This document shows, one piece after another, positions 8,210 to 16,885 of a stretch of 64,000 nt of DNA. Numbering within the stretch: the first letter of the stretch is position 1; each line of letters opens with the position of its first letter. A program made the position numbers and the translations under genes. Source of the DNA: Blastocatellia bacterium (GTDB lineage: Bacteria > Acidobacteriota > Blastocatellia > Pyrinomonadales > Pyrinomonadaceae); assembly GCA_016789265.1 (NCBI GenBank), contig JAEUQK010000029.1, positions 62,001-126,000 on the forward strand, in the 5' to 3' direction. The notes beneath the pieces are model-generated. The model did no database searches and had not been told where the DNA came from. It was given only the letters and a program-made list of their open reading frames with translations.

Positions 8210-9495
8210 ATCGTGTAAAACTCGTTCAGATATTCGATGGATCTCAGCGTCGCTCCGCGGCTTGCAGCCATTACGGCCTTCGCGTTTTCGCCAAGTGTCT
8301 TACGTCTCTCAGGCTCACGAAGCAGCAGATCAAATTCTTCAAAAAGCCGCTCGGAGTTTTGAAATTCCTGCTCTACGGGCGGAGTCTGTATTATCGCGCG
8401 ACTCGCGACCATGTCTTTCAACACGGAGTCGAAATTAGCCGTGTACGGGCCGGTAACGATCGCTTTTCCCGCCACGGCGGGTTCGATAACGCTCTGTCCG
8501 CCGTGAGGGATCAAACTGCCGCCGACAAAGACTATCTCTGCCAAAGGATACACCGCCCGAAGTTCGCCTATGGAATCAAGAAGAATGATGTCCGCCGCAA
8601 TGTCATCACTCGAAGGCTCTGATCGCCGTCTTACGAAGCGGTAAGTTGTATTGCGAAGCAGGTTTTCGACTTCATCAAATCTTTCGGGGTGCCTCGGAGC
8701 CAGCAAAAGACGGCAGGTGTGTCCAAGCTCGCCGTCGAGCGATTCGAGAACATATTGCTCTTCGGGTTCGTGTGTGCTCGCAGCGATGATCAGAGGCTTT
8801 GCGGAATTTATTCCAAATCGAGATCGGAAATGATCTGTCAGATCAGCGTCAATTTCGCTGAGTGGCTGGTCGAACTTTAAGTTTCCGGTAACTCTCGTTT
8901 TCGCCTCCGGCATCCCGAGCGCGAACATTCTTTCGGCATCGGCCTCGCCCTGCATCAATGCGAGATCGACGTCGGCCAGAACTCGAGAGATCAGCGATCG
9001 GATCTTCGAATATCGTCCAAATGAATTTTTCGAAAGACGGCCGTTTACGATCGAGACCTTTGCGCCTGATGATTTGGCTTCGCGAATGAACCGCGGCCAG
9101 ATCTCGGTTTCCATCAGCAGTACGAGCGACGGTTTGTATCTCTCCATTGCCCGGCGAACGCTGAATCTGAAGTCGAAAGGGAAGTAGATGACGGCGTCGG
9201 CCTTTTCCGCGAAGATCTTTTGAGCTAACTCGTGGCCGGTTTTGGTCGTTGTAGAAAAGACCAGCCGATGATCGGGGAAGTTTTCGAGCAGGGAATCGAC
9301 CAATGGCCTTGCAGCGTTCGTCTCACCGACGGATACACAATGCAGCCAGATCACCGGCCGCCCGTCATGCTTAAACTCCGGATAGTTCCCGAGCCTCTGT
9401 CCGAACCCGGCCGCGTACTTTTCCCGCCGCAACAGAAACAGGGGCGACATCAGCAGAAAGCCGATGGAGAGAATGATCGAATAGATAAATAACAC
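8197..9495 (-). CDS. waaA: 3-deoxy-D-manno-octulosonic acid (Kdo) transferase
   Basis: 432 residues, usual WaaA/KdtA length. It transfers Kdo from CMP-Kdo to lipid A precursor at the inner membrane. Evidence: an N-terminal membrane anchor, VSVGETNAARPLVDSLL, FSTTTKTGHELA, LLMETEIWPRFI with the catalytic-region Glu, the NGRLSKNSFGRY block and HGGQSVIEPAVAGKAIVTGP, which is the CMP-Kdo binding motif with a slightly diverged start (GGSLIPHGG). It shows that the organism makes a Kdo-containing LPS. It probably forms a pair with the downstream glycosyltransferase. Confidence 0.95.
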   Translation of the reverse strand: MLFIYSIILSIGFLLMSPLFLLRREKYAAGFGQRLGNYPEFKHDGRPVIWLHCVSVGETNAARPLVDSLLENFPDHRLVFSTTTKTGHELAQKIFAEKADAVIYFPFDFRFSVRRAMERYKPSLVLLMETEIWPRFIREAKSSGAKVSIVNGRLSKNSFGRYSKIRSLISRVLADVDLALMQGEADAERMFALGMPEAKTRVTGNLKFDQPLSEIDADLTDHFRSRFGINSAKPLIIAASTHEPEEQYVLESLDGELGHTCRLLLAPRHPERFDEVENLLRNTTYRFVRRRSEPSSDDIAADIILLDSIGELRAVYPLAEIVFVGGSLIPHGGQSVIEPAVAGKAIVTGPYTANFDSVLKDMVASRAIIQTPPVEQEFQNSERLFEEFDLLLREPERRKTLGENAKAVMAASRGATLRSIEYLNEFYTIADS

Positions 9496-9587
9496 GAAAG
9501 TCTCGGAAGTCTAGTCAGTCCAGGAAGCCGGGACAGCGTAGCCAAACTGCCAAATCGCGAACTTTGGAAAGGGTTGGGAGAGATCGC

Positions 9588-9950
9588 TTATTGCTTTCTA
9601 AGATGGGCGACTAGCCCGAATATCATCCGACCCAATTCATCCGCTTTCTCAAATAGATCGTCAAAACTGTCGCCTAAATATCCGAGGACCAGGGCAAGGT
9701 ACAGATGAGACTATGTTTCAGCCGCCGACCCCAAAGCGATGTTCAAGAAATTTGCGAAGTCTTTGTCCGTTCGCCGTCCTTGACCCTCAGCGATATTCGC
9801 CATTATCGAGACCGCCGACCTCCTGATCTGTCAGCGTAATTCGAGATCTTTCGAAAAAGTCTCACTCTCACATAACCGATAGATCGCAACTGCTAAGATT
9901 CGTGCCTTTTGCTAAGCCTGAATATCTTCAAAGCGATCAAATGTCGCAAT
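9588..9950 (-). pseudogene. four-helix-bundle (S23-like) protein gene with three in-frame stops
   Basis: Reading the minus strand in one constant frame gives a full-length member of the 23S-rRNA-intervening-sequence/four-helix-bundle family: ATFDRFEDIQA-stop-QKARILAVAIYRLCE, then [23 protein letters not shown], then [26 protein letters not shown], ending at TAA 9588-9590. Stops are TAG 9912-9914 (where the family has Trp), TGA 9831-9833 and TAG 9711-9713. The first codon of the family consensus reads ATT. There are no indels, so decay is recent and by point mutation only. The family's molecular role is unknown. Confidence 0.9.
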
Positions 9951-9967
9951 TTCTTAGACTTCCCAGA

Positions 9968-10531
9968 CTATTTCACCCGTTCCATATACCGCGATTCGCT
10001 CGGGTTCACCCGGATCTTTTCACCTTCGCCGATGAAAGGAGGCACCATGAGCGTCACGCCGTTTTCGAGCGTAGCCGGTTTATTTGAGTTCGATGCGGTG
10101 GCTCCCTTTAGCTGCGGCTCGGTCGATGTCACGGTGAGTTCCATCGAAGCCGGAAGTGCGACCCCGATCGGTGTGCCGTTGTAAAACTCGACCTCGATCT
10201 TCAATCCGGGCATCAGCCACTGTGCGGCGTCGCCGAGTTCGTCCTCGGTCAAGGCGACCTGTTCGTAGTTTTCCGAGTTCATGAAATGGTGGTGCGAGCC
10301 GTCGGAATAGAGATATTCCATTTTGTGCTGTTCGAGCACGATCCGCTCGAGCGAATCTGCCGACCGGAAGCGAAATTCGAACGAGTTGCCCGTAAGCAGA
10401 TTGCGAAGCCGCGCCTGAACCATCGCACGCAAGTTGCCGGGCGTATGATGGTGAAATTCCATCACCTTTACCGGTGCACCCTCGTGCAGGATCACCATTC
10501 CTTTTCTTATATCGTTTGCCGAAATTGCCAT
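9968..10531 (-). CDS. efp: translation elongation factor P
   Basis: 187 residues with the three beta-barrel domains of EF-P, which binds the ribosome between P and E sites and relieves stalling at polyproline. Conserved blocks are ISANDIRKGM, ARLRNLLTGNSFEFRFRSAD and the C-terminal VPPFIGEGEKIRVNPSESRYMERV. The tip loop reads HHHTPGNLRAMVQ: Asn33 stands where Lys34 (E. coli) or Arg32 (Pseudomonas) is modified, and Arg35 follows two residues later. No EpmA/EpmB or EarP gene is in view. A single-gene unit; start ATG at 10531. Confidence 0.97.
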   Translation of the reverse strand: MAISANDIRKGMVILHEGAPVKVMEFHHHTPGNLRAMVQARLRNLLTGNSFEFRFRSADSLERIVLEQHKMEYLYSDGSHHHFMNSENYEQVALTEDELGDAAQWLMPGLKIEVEFYNGTPIGVALPASMELTVTSTEPQLKGATASNSNKPATLENGVTLMVPPFIGEGEKIRVNPSESRYMERVK

Positions 10532-10613
10532 AAAACTTTTTGCCTATCTCCGTTGTCCAATAATTGCCTTATTAAAGAAAAGAGATAGTTTAATTTTCGC
10601 GGGGCACGTTTGT

Positions 10614-11009
10614 CTAGCGGACGGTAACGCGAAACCGAAAGGTACCGCGCCAGGGGTCCGCCTTTTGACATTCGATCACGACGATCGTGTAATCGCCCGC
10701 CAACGTCGGCGAGACCTCTTTCCGGTTATTGCACGAGGCGTCGGAATCGGTCACGTCCTCGCCATCCGGGTCCGTGATCGCGAGAGTGATATTGTGCCTG
10801 CTGCCTAACTGGCGAGTGCTGAGCGTTTGGCCCGCCCGAACGCGGATCACATATGCCTTTTTCGATCCGAAACCGGTAAGATACCCCGAGACCGTAGCGG
10901 CCGCTGCACCTCGCGCGAACTTGATCCGCGTTGTTTTTTGCGCGGCCCCACCGGCAGCGGCAAGGCCGACGATCAGAGCCAGAACGCTCGCCGAAATTAA
11001 GGTTTTCAT
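10614..11009 (-). CDS. small exported beta-rich protein (PPC-domain-like)
   Basis: 131 residues. A clear signal peptide (cleavage near AGGAA-Q24) is followed by a domain reading RAGQTLSTRQLGSRHNITLAITDPDGEDV and SPTLAGDYTIVVIEC, the pattern of bacterial pre-peptidase C-terminal (PPC)-like jelly rolls that bind or solubilise secreted proteins. It stands alone here rather than on a peptidase. Two Cys residues could form a disulfide in the periplasm. It lies 3 bp downstream of a TPR lipoprotein gene, so the two are probably co-expressed. Confidence 0.7.
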   Translation of the reverse strand: MKTLISASVLALIVGLAAAGGAAQKTTRIKFARGAAAATVSGYLTGFGSKKAYVIRVRAGQTLSTRQLGSRHNITLAITDPDGEDVTDSDASCNNRKEVSPTLAGDYTIVVIECQKADPWRGTFRFRVTVR

Positions 11010-11012
11010 TGG

Positions 11013-11531
11013 CTATTTCTTAAACGGCAGCGGCGGCGGCTCTTCGCCTTCCTTTGGATAGTCCTTTTTCATCATCGTATAGATGCCGATGATCTGGTCG
11101 ATCCACTGTTTTGCGTCCTCGTGGTTCGGGTCGTATTTCAACGCTCGGCGGTAATCTCCTAGTGCGGACGCATACTGCCGTGCTTTTGTAAGCGCATCGC
11201 CGCGGTCAAAGTAGGCTTGGGCGAGGGTTTTCTTCGCGCTTTCGTCGCCGGGCTTGTCCTTTACGGCTTTTTCCGCTTCGGCGATCACGCCGTCAAATCT
11301 CGACGTATCGATGGGGTCGCCGCTTTGCGACCATTTTCCGCCGGTTGCAGAACCCGGATCTGCCGGCTTCTGCGGCATGTTTTCGGTCGAATGGGCGATA
11401 GTATTCTGCGCCGTTCCCGAGCGGATCGGGCGTTCCGAGGTCGCTGTGTTCGAATTAGCGATCTGCGTCGGTGCCGAATTATTGCAGCCGATCAACGTAA
11501 GCGCGAGTATTACCAGAATGGTCAATTTCAT
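11013..11531 (-). CDS. TPR-containing lipoprotein
   Basis: 172 residues. The N-terminus has a lipobox (LTLIGC, Cys16), so it should be lipid-anchored. A low-complexity Ser/Thr/Asn region follows, then TPR-like helices: AKKTLAQAYFDRGDALTKARQYASALGDYRRALKYDPNHEDAKQWIDQI. TPRs mediate protein contacts. The tail is Pro-rich (EEPPPLPFKK). An AGGAGAT ribosome site lies just upstream. The exact partner is unknown; the small exported protein encoded 3 bp downstream is the obvious candidate. Confidence 0.8.
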   Translation of the reverse strand: MKLTILVILALTLIGCNNSAPTQIANSNTATSERPIRSGTAQNTIAHSTENMPQKPADPGSATGGKWSQSGDPIDTSRFDGVIAEAEKAVKDKPGDESAKKTLAQAYFDRGDALTKARQYASALGDYRRALKYDPNHEDAKQWIDQIIGIYTMMKKDYPKEGEEPPPLPFKK

Positions 11532-11607
11532 ATTTGCGATCTCCTGTCTGCAGCTTTACTGCTAGGCGGGAAGATCTTTCTTCCCGCAAAGACGAAAAGC
11601 AGCGAAG

Positions 11608-13575
11608 TTAATTCTTATCAATATACGGCCTTGCCTGAACTATATATAGTCGGCCGTTCAAGATTCCCCATTCGATGTCCTGCGGCTGTTTGCCGAAAAC
11701 GCCGCGAATACGGATCGCCGTCTTTGCAAGGGAACGTGCCTGCAGATCCGAGAGCACCCGTTTTTGCGCATTCGCACATTTATCCGCGGTCTCCTTCAGG
11801 TCGCCGTTTTCGTCAAACGCAAGCGCGTTTTCCTGCTGTGAAAGCGTCATCACGATCACGGAATTTGATCTCGGGTTGAACAATATCTGTTCGGGCAGGC
11901 CGGTGTTGTTTACGACATTTGAATTGTGGCCGCAAACGGCGCTGATGTAAACAGAATCCTTGCTGTCCTCATCAAACGGGTCACGGGTTATCATCACACC
12001 GCCTTTCTGCATATCCACCCCGAGCTGAACGAGCGCTGACATATAAACGTCTTTTTGGCTCACATAATTTCGAACGCGGGCCTCGTACGCCTCAAATTTC
12101 CAAAGTGACGCCCAAACCTTTTTGACCGCTTCGATCAGCTTATCGGCCTCGCGAACGTTTGCCACGCTTGAATAAAGCCCGGCTCCGCTGAAATTCGGCA
12201 GATCTTCAGAGTTTGACGAACTGCGAACGAAGACCGGCCTTCCGCCTAGTTGAGTTCTCCAGCGCTTGATCACCTCATCACGAAGAGCTGCATCGAACGG
12301 TGCTTTTTGAATTTCGTTTCGAAACTGTTCGAGTTTCTGTCGCCTTACACGCGGGTTATGCACGAACTCCAGGTCGTTCTGCCAATCGGCGACCTGGTCG
12401 TCAAAGCCGTTTTCCTGCATGAACTTGTCGTACCAATGAAACGGGATCGAAAAGCCGTCAGGAACGATTATCCCGGGAACGCGTGCGCGGATTATCTCAC
12501 CTTGATTTGCAGCCTTTGAACCGTAAATGATGCTGTCCTTCTTCCGCATCTCCCTAAGCCCCGCGAGCTTGGACACCGTCAAATTCACCGGCGGGACCTG
12601 TTGTCCGGGTGACGCAAAATCCGTCTTTACCTCGTCCGCCGAAGCACGCTCGAGCTTATAATCCGTGATCGAAGCGTCGAGCTTATAGATGAACGTGTTG
12701 TATTCGCGAAAGAGCTTGTCGGCGTCCCTGATATAGACGTTCGGGATATTCCAGCCTTTAGCCAGAATATTTATGTGCGACAGCGGCGATGACGGCTTTG
12801 CTACGATGATGCCGCGGACCGGCGGCAGCGATTGCGGCAGTTCTTTTAGGACGATTATCTCGTTGTCGCCTATCTCGACCGTGTCGTCCAGCTTGTCGAT
12901 AATGTGAATGCGGCCGACCGCTTTGCCAGTGTTCAGTGCGAGGTATTCCTGATTCTTGTTTAGATCGTCCTGCGTAATTCTTTCGATGTTCAGGCCCGCG
13001 GAAGCATCTTCCTGACGGATCGAATTCGGTTTATAGGCGACCTTCTCAAAGAAGTGCGAATTTATAGCTTCGTCGGCGGTCTTTATGATCTCGGCTGAGG
13101 CCATATCGCCTTCCCAAAGTTCCCAGGTGAATTTCTCGACCGGTTTCTGCCAGGCGATCGTTCCGACAATGAACCGCCGATCTTCATCCAGATAGATCGG
13201 CTTGAAGACGTCCGCGCCTCGCGGAACGAGATATGTGGCGAGCAGAAAATCTTTGTGAAACTTGAATCGCTGTGAGTTTACGAAATAGACCCTGTTCTTT
13301 GCTCGGCGGTCGATCACGAACATCGCGTGAGGCAAAGCATATGGCGTATTTTGATGATAAACGCGGGCGACCGAATCAAACTCTTCGCGTGATGCGATCT
13401 TCAATAGCGAATTCTTTTTCGAATCCGGCTTCTTGTCCATCGCTCCCGCCGGTTCGCGCATCGGCGACGGCTTACGCGACATTTGGGCGCCGGCAGAAAG
13501 CGGAAAAAGAACCGCTAATACGATCAGTTTCGGCCAATAATTATTAATTACGAATTTATGATCTCTAATTCGCAT
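11608..13575 (-). CDS. exported PEP/pyruvate-binding (phosphohistidine + ATP-grasp) dikinase-like protein
   Basis: 655 residues from the ATG at 13575, chosen because it opens directly on a signal peptide (cleavage near LSAGA-Q) and overlaps the carbonic anhydrase end by 11 bp. After a region of unknown fold (to about 240) come a swivelling phosphohistidine domain, GIIVAKPSSPLSHINILAKG, and then a PPDK-type ATP-grasp domain (GSKAANQGEI, VFVRSSSNSEDLPNFSGAGLY, DIEWGILNGRLYIVQARP). This His-then-ATP order resembles plant alpha-glucan water dikinase, not PEP synthase or PPDK. An exported enzyme would lack an obvious ATP supply. Function not assigned. Confidence 0.8.
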   Translation of the reverse strand: MRIRDHKFVINNYWPKLIVLAVLFPLSAGAQMSRKPSPMREPAGAMDKKPDSKKNSLLKIASREEFDSVARVYHQNTPYALPHAMFVIDRRAKNRVYFVNSQRFKFHKDFLLATYLVPRGADVFKPIYLDEDRRFIVGTIAWQKPVEKFTWELWEGDMASAEIIKTADEAINSHFFEKVAYKPNSIRQEDASAGLNIERITQDDLNKNQEYLALNTGKAVGRIHIIDKLDDTVEIGDNEIIVLKELPQSLPPVRGIIVAKPSSPLSHINILAKGWNIPNVYIRDADKLFREYNTFIYKLDASITDYKLERASADEVKTDFASPGQQVPPVNLTVSKLAGLREMRKKDSIIYGSKAANQGEIIRARVPGIIVPDGFSIPFHWYDKFMQENGFDDQVADWQNDLEFVHNPRVRRQKLEQFRNEIQKAPFDAALRDEVIKRWRTQLGGRPVFVRSSSNSEDLPNFSGAGLYSSVANVREADKLIEAVKKVWASLWKFEAYEARVRNYVSQKDVYMSALVQLGVDMQKGGVMITRDPFDEDSKDSVYISAVCGHNSNVVNNTGLPEQILFNPRSNSVIVMTLSQQENALAFDENGDLKETADKCANAQKRVLSDLQARSLAKTAIRIRGVFGKQPQDIEWGILNGRLYIVQARPYIDKN

Positions 13576-14233
13576 GCAATGTTCCGATCGAACCTCTGTT
13601 GCTGTATGTCTTTTCCCGCAGCGAATCAAGCTCGGCAAGTGACCGGGCCGAGATGTTCATATCGCGATATATGCCTTCGGCGATGCGGTAGATCCAGCCA
13701 TGGATCGCGACTTCCTGGCCGCGTTCCCACGCGTCCTGGACAATGGTCGTTTCGCCCACGCTTATGACCTGTTCGATGACGTTCAACTCGCACAGTTTGT
13801 CCAGCCGGGCGTCCGAATCGGACAGATGCTTCAAAACGGTCTCATACTTGTGCATTATGTCCTGAATATGCCGAAGCCAGTTGTCTACAAGCCCGAATCG
13901 GGCGTCGTCCAAGGCCGCCTTCACGCCGCCGCAGTTGTAATGGCCGCAGACGATGATGTGACGGACCTTTAGCACCTCGATAGCGAACTGCATCACCGAT
14001 AGGCAGTTCATATCGCTGTGGTTAACAAGATTGGCAACATTTCTGTGGACAAACATCTCGCCCGGCAGCAGCCCGATGCTGGAGGTAGGTGAAATGCGGC
14101 TGTCCGAACAGCCGATCCATAGCAGTTCAGGATTTTGAGCCTCGGAAAGGCGTTCAAAAAACTGCGGGTCGTCGGCCGTCAATTCTTCCGCCCACTGTCG
14201 GTTAGCAGCCAAAAGCTCTTCAATTTTTTTCAC
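13565..14233 (-). CDS. can: beta-class carbonic anhydrase
   Basis: 222 residues, close to E. coli Can. It interconverts CO2 and bicarbonate in the cytoplasm. Zinc ligands fall at the same numbers as in Can: Cys42 and Asp44 in CSDSR, His98 and Cys101 in HYNCGG; HRNVAN is also present. Residues following CSDSR (ISPTSSIG) are slightly unusual. The gene overlaps the start of the exported dikinase-like gene downstream on the same strand, so the two are likely translated from one message. Confidence 0.96.
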   Translation of the reverse strand: MKKIEELLAANRQWAEELTADDPQFFERLSEAQNPELLWIGCSDSRISPTSSIGLLPGEMFVHRNVANLVNHSDMNCLSVMQFAIEVLKVRHIIVCGHYNCGGVKAALDDARFGLVDNWLRHIQDIMHKYETVLKHLSDSDARLDKLCELNVIEQVISVGETTIVQDAWERGQEVAIHGWIYRIAEGIYRDMNISARSLAELDSLREKTYSNRGSIGTLHAN

Positions 14234-14269
14234 GGGACAATTCTACCGCAGAGACTCGCTTTCGGGCTA

Positions 14270-15523
14270 TCAGAGGAGTGCTTCGATCGCGTCACATGCT
14301 TTAACCGTGCCGTTTTCGTTTGACACAGTCTGTCCTATATCCGACGCTTTTCGCGCATATGAAGGCTCGGTAATCAGCCTTTTGATCAGATCTGCTGCGG
14401 GACCCGCCGAATAGTCTCCGCGGGCAATGATCTCCGCGACGCGTATCCGGCGACACCGAGCTGCATTGTCTGGTTGGTCGTGGCCGTACGGCATTATCAA
14501 TTGCGGAACACCCGCACGCAGAGCTTGTCCGGTCGTGCCGACGCCGCCCTGATGCACGACGCATGCCGCCTTCGGGAATAACAGCGAAAACGGTGCATAA
14601 TCAAACCCGACGATGTCGTTCGTCAGTCCTTCCGGAGGTTCATTGAACATGCCGTAAAGCAGGACCGCCCGCCTATTCAGCAGATGCGCGGCCTTGACAC
14701 TCTCATTAAAGAATTCGCCCGGATCCATTACAGCGGCAGATCCAAGTGTAAACACGATCGGCGGTTCGCCGGTGTCGAGAAATGCTTTTAGATGGTCAGG
14801 CAACGTTCCATGGTCGTTTTGCCCGTCATAAAAACAAAAACCGGTCTGTACGACATGCGTCGGCCAATCAGGCTGCGGCTCGCCGATCACTTTTGAAAAG
14901 ATCGCGAGATGAAGGTCGGCGGAGTACTTGCCGTCAAAGATAGGATCGTGGTCAGGGTCGAGACCTAATTCCTCGCGAAACTTGCGGTACGGCCCGTACC
15001 ATTTCCGCACCTGGTCCTTTGCGATGTTGAAGATAAAGCGGTGAAATCCTGTAGGAAGGAAACGCAAATGCTCGAACCAGGGAGCTGGCGGCGGGACAGG
15101 CGGATCGTACGCCGACATGAACGAAATGGGGGCAACGCTTGAGGATGCCCATTTGATGCCGCTCCTTTCTGCTACCGATCTCGCGACGATCACGACCTCG
15201 CCGGTGACCATCATTTCCGCTCCTTCGATCGCCTTCATCAGGTCGTCAAACATCGGTCTCGGATCGCTGAGCAGTATCTTTCCGAGTATCTCCTCTGTAC
15301 CCTTTCGCGGGTCCATCATGTCCTTGACCATGTGACGGTCGTCCGGGTCAAGGTGAGGCGCCATCGGAGCAAACCCGAGACCGGTCAAACCGATCTTTTC
15401 GCGGTAATACTCCATCGCCGCGATGGTCACGTCATGGCCTCGTTTCTGCAATTCAATGCCGATCGCGATCTTTGGGTGCAGGTCGCCAAGCGAGCCAAAT
15501 GTTGCAAGCACGAGCTTTGCCAT
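14270..15523 (-). CDS. UDP-glycosyltransferase (GT1/MGT-like)
   Basis: 417 residues from the ATG at 15523; an upstream in-frame ATG would read through a repeat and lacks family similarity. A GT-B fold enzyme: the N-terminal Rossmann half starts MAKLVLATFGSLGDLHPKIAIG, and the C-terminal donor-binding half has VVHQGGVGTTGQALRAGVPQLIMPYGHDQPDNAARC, the nucleotide-sugar signature of macrolide/sterol/YjiC-type transferases. It would glycosylate a hydrophobic small molecule or lipid; the substrate is unknown. It stands alone, about 30 bp downstream of carbonic anhydrase's start on the same strand. Confidence 0.88.
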   Translation of the reverse strand: MAKLVLATFGSLGDLHPKIAIGIELQKRGHDVTIAAMEYYREKIGLTGLGFAPMAPHLDPDDRHMVKDMMDPRKGTEEILGKILLSDPRPMFDDLMKAIEGAEMMVTGEVVIVARSVAERSGIKWASSSVAPISFMSAYDPPVPPPAPWFEHLRFLPTGFHRFIFNIAKDQVRKWYGPYRKFREELGLDPDHDPIFDGKYSADLHLAIFSKVIGEPQPDWPTHVVQTGFCFYDGQNDHGTLPDHLKAFLDTGEPPIVFTLGSAAVMDPGEFFNESVKAAHLLNRRAVLLYGMFNEPPEGLTNDIVGFDYAPFSLLFPKAACVVHQGGVGTTGQALRAGVPQLIMPYGHDQPDNAARCRRIRVAEIIARGDYSAGPAADLIKRLITEPSYARKASDIGQTVSNENGTVKACDAIEALL

Positions 15524-15536
15524 AATTTTAGTGTCG

Positions 15537-15590
15537 TTGCGCCACCCTTGCGCCACCTGCGCCACCTGCGCCGGCGCACGTAACGGCGCA
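15537..15590 (+). repeat. 54-bp dispersed intergenic repeat, copy 1
   Basis: A run of TGCGCCACC-like units (TTGCGCCA, TTGCGCCACC, TGCGCCACC) ends in the palindrome TGCGCCGGCGCA and CGGCGCA. The same order of units occurs on the minus strand at 28899-28953. It lies directly upstream of the glycosyltransferase start on the opposite strand. Coding use is unlikely. Internal tandem units and a palindromic end suggest a small mobile or structured repeat. Confidence 0.75.
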
Positions 15591-15599
15591 GCGGGCCGT

Positions 15600-15812
15600 T
15601 TATGTTTCTTCCCCTTGGTCCGGCTCCGAGCGGGTTTCGCCCTCCCGTATTTTATTTCGAGCCTTTACCTGAAACCGAATGTTCAAAAAGAACGACACGC
15701 AGCCGAGCACGATCGATACGAACGCCGCGTCTTTGTTTCCCGACCACAAAAAATAGGCGGCGGCTATCGCTAGAGCCACCGCCGCGATCTGAAAAATTGT
15801 TTCGATCTTCAT
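15600..15812 (-). CDS. small two-helix membrane protein
   Basis: 70 residues from ATG 15812, which overlaps the stop of the upstream DUF4349 gene by four bases (ATGA), a sign of translational coupling. Two hydrophobic helices (IFQIAAVALAIAAAYFLW and AAFVSIVLGCVSFFLN) and a charged C-terminus (RNKIREGETRSEPDQGEE). No family recognised. The coupling suggests that it assists or is co-inserted with the DUF4349 protein. Confidence 0.65.
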   Translation of the reverse strand: MKIETIFQIAAVALAIAAAYFLWSGNKDAAFVSIVLGCVSFFLNIRFQVKARNKIREGETRSEPDQGEET

Positions 15813-16816
15813 TCGGTCCTGATCTCTTCTTTCGCGATCTCCGTTACCGACATCGGCCGTTTCTGTTTCCGCCAAAAATGGCGGGCGATCAGAAATCCCG
15901 GCAGTCCGATGAACAAAGCGAAAGGTATTGCTCCGACAACGAGTGTAACAAGTCCGAGAATGAAATTCAGTGCCACGTCGAGGCCTTTACCGAATGATTG
16001 CGAGAGCTTCGAATCGAAACCTGCCGAACTTGCCGAAATTGCGGCCGGGGTCTGGAGCTTTACCTTTATGGTCGAAAGGCTCGATTGGTTTTCAAGGTAT
16101 CGCTTCCTGCCTTCGACCTTTTCGATCTCGCCGCGAACCTCGGCTAGTTCCGACTGCACATAAAGTGCATCTTCGACGCTGGAAGCCCGTCTCATTATCT
16201 CGATGTACTGCTGTTCGAGCGCCTTCTGCGTTTTCAGGCGTGCTTCGACGTCGATGAACTCTTCCGTGACATCCTCACCCTTAACCGTCTCAAGGATGAC
16301 GGAGTCCGCAGTTGAACGGATCTCGTCCAGAGCGGAACTGAACCGGTCGGCCGGTACCCGCAGCGTCATTGATACTGTGTCGCGTTTCTTTATTTGAAGG
16401 TCGCCAGTACTTTGGTTCGATTCGACGACGTAACCTCCCTTCGATTCGGTGATCGAGGTGATCTTTCGCTGTGCGTCTTCGGGTGTCTCAGTTTCAAGCT
16501 GCAGGTCCGCGTTTCTTATGACCTTGCGTTCGATCGTCAACGGCGCTTCCTGAACGATCTGAGCCTGAGCGAGGGAAGTTTTCTGGACGACATTCCTGAC
16601 CGAGCGCGGTTGTCGTGACGCTGTAACTGAGCTGTTGGCCGCTGCGTTCGACGAACCGGCCTTCATATCGGACGCTGTTGCGGGAGCAGTCGCATTTTCG
16701 CTTTGTGATATCGATCTGTTTGAGTTCAAAGTTGCAGATCCAGCCATTTCGGCACGATCCGCACAGCCCGGGAAAAGTGCGGCAAGCAAGACCGCAGAGA
16801 GCTTGAGATATTTCAT
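15809..16816 (-). CDS. DUF4349 lipoprotein, paralogue A
   Basis: 335 residues with an N-terminal lipobox-like FPGC, a disordered Ser/Asn/Ala stretch, then the DUF4349 domain: RKVIRNADLQLETETPEDAQRKITSITESKGGYV, SMTLRVPADRFSSALDEIR, a coiled-coil segment (LKTQKALEQQYIEIMRR ... VRGEIEKVEGRKRYLENQSSLSTI) and a C-terminal membrane helix with a basic cytoplasmic end. DUF4349 has no proven function and is usually membrane-bound at the cell surface. RBS GGAGG precedes ATG 16816. The next gene upstream is a paralogue with the same architecture. Confidence 0.85.
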   Translation of the reverse strand: MKYLKLSAVLLAALFPGCADRAEMAGSATLNSNRSISQSENATAPATASDMKAGSSNAAANSSVTASRQPRSVRNVVQKTSLAQAQIVQEAPLTIERKVIRNADLQLETETPEDAQRKITSITESKGGYVVESNQSTGDLQIKKRDTVSMTLRVPADRFSSALDEIRSTADSVILETVKGEDVTEEFIDVEARLKTQKALEQQYIEIMRRASSVEDALYVQSELAEVRGEIEKVEGRKRYLENQSSLSTIKVKLQTPAAISASSAGFDSKLSQSFGKGLDVALNFILGLVTLVVGAIPFALFIGLPGFLIARHFWRKQKRPMSVTEIAKEEIRTE

Positions 16817-16885
16817 GGTTCCTCCGTGAAGTTGACTAACTTCAAGGCAAGAACGGTCAAGCTCCCTCGGCCTTGCGATGTATTT

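Noticed and set aside
9588..9950. Stop-codon recoding in the four-helix-bundle gene
   Set aside because: TAG, TGA and TAG all interrupt it, and all three codons end other intact genes here normally, so a genetic-code change or Sec/Pyl insertion does not fit.
15537..15590. CRISPR array
   Set aside because: Units are 9-10 bp tandem copies without spacers; no cas genes in the window.
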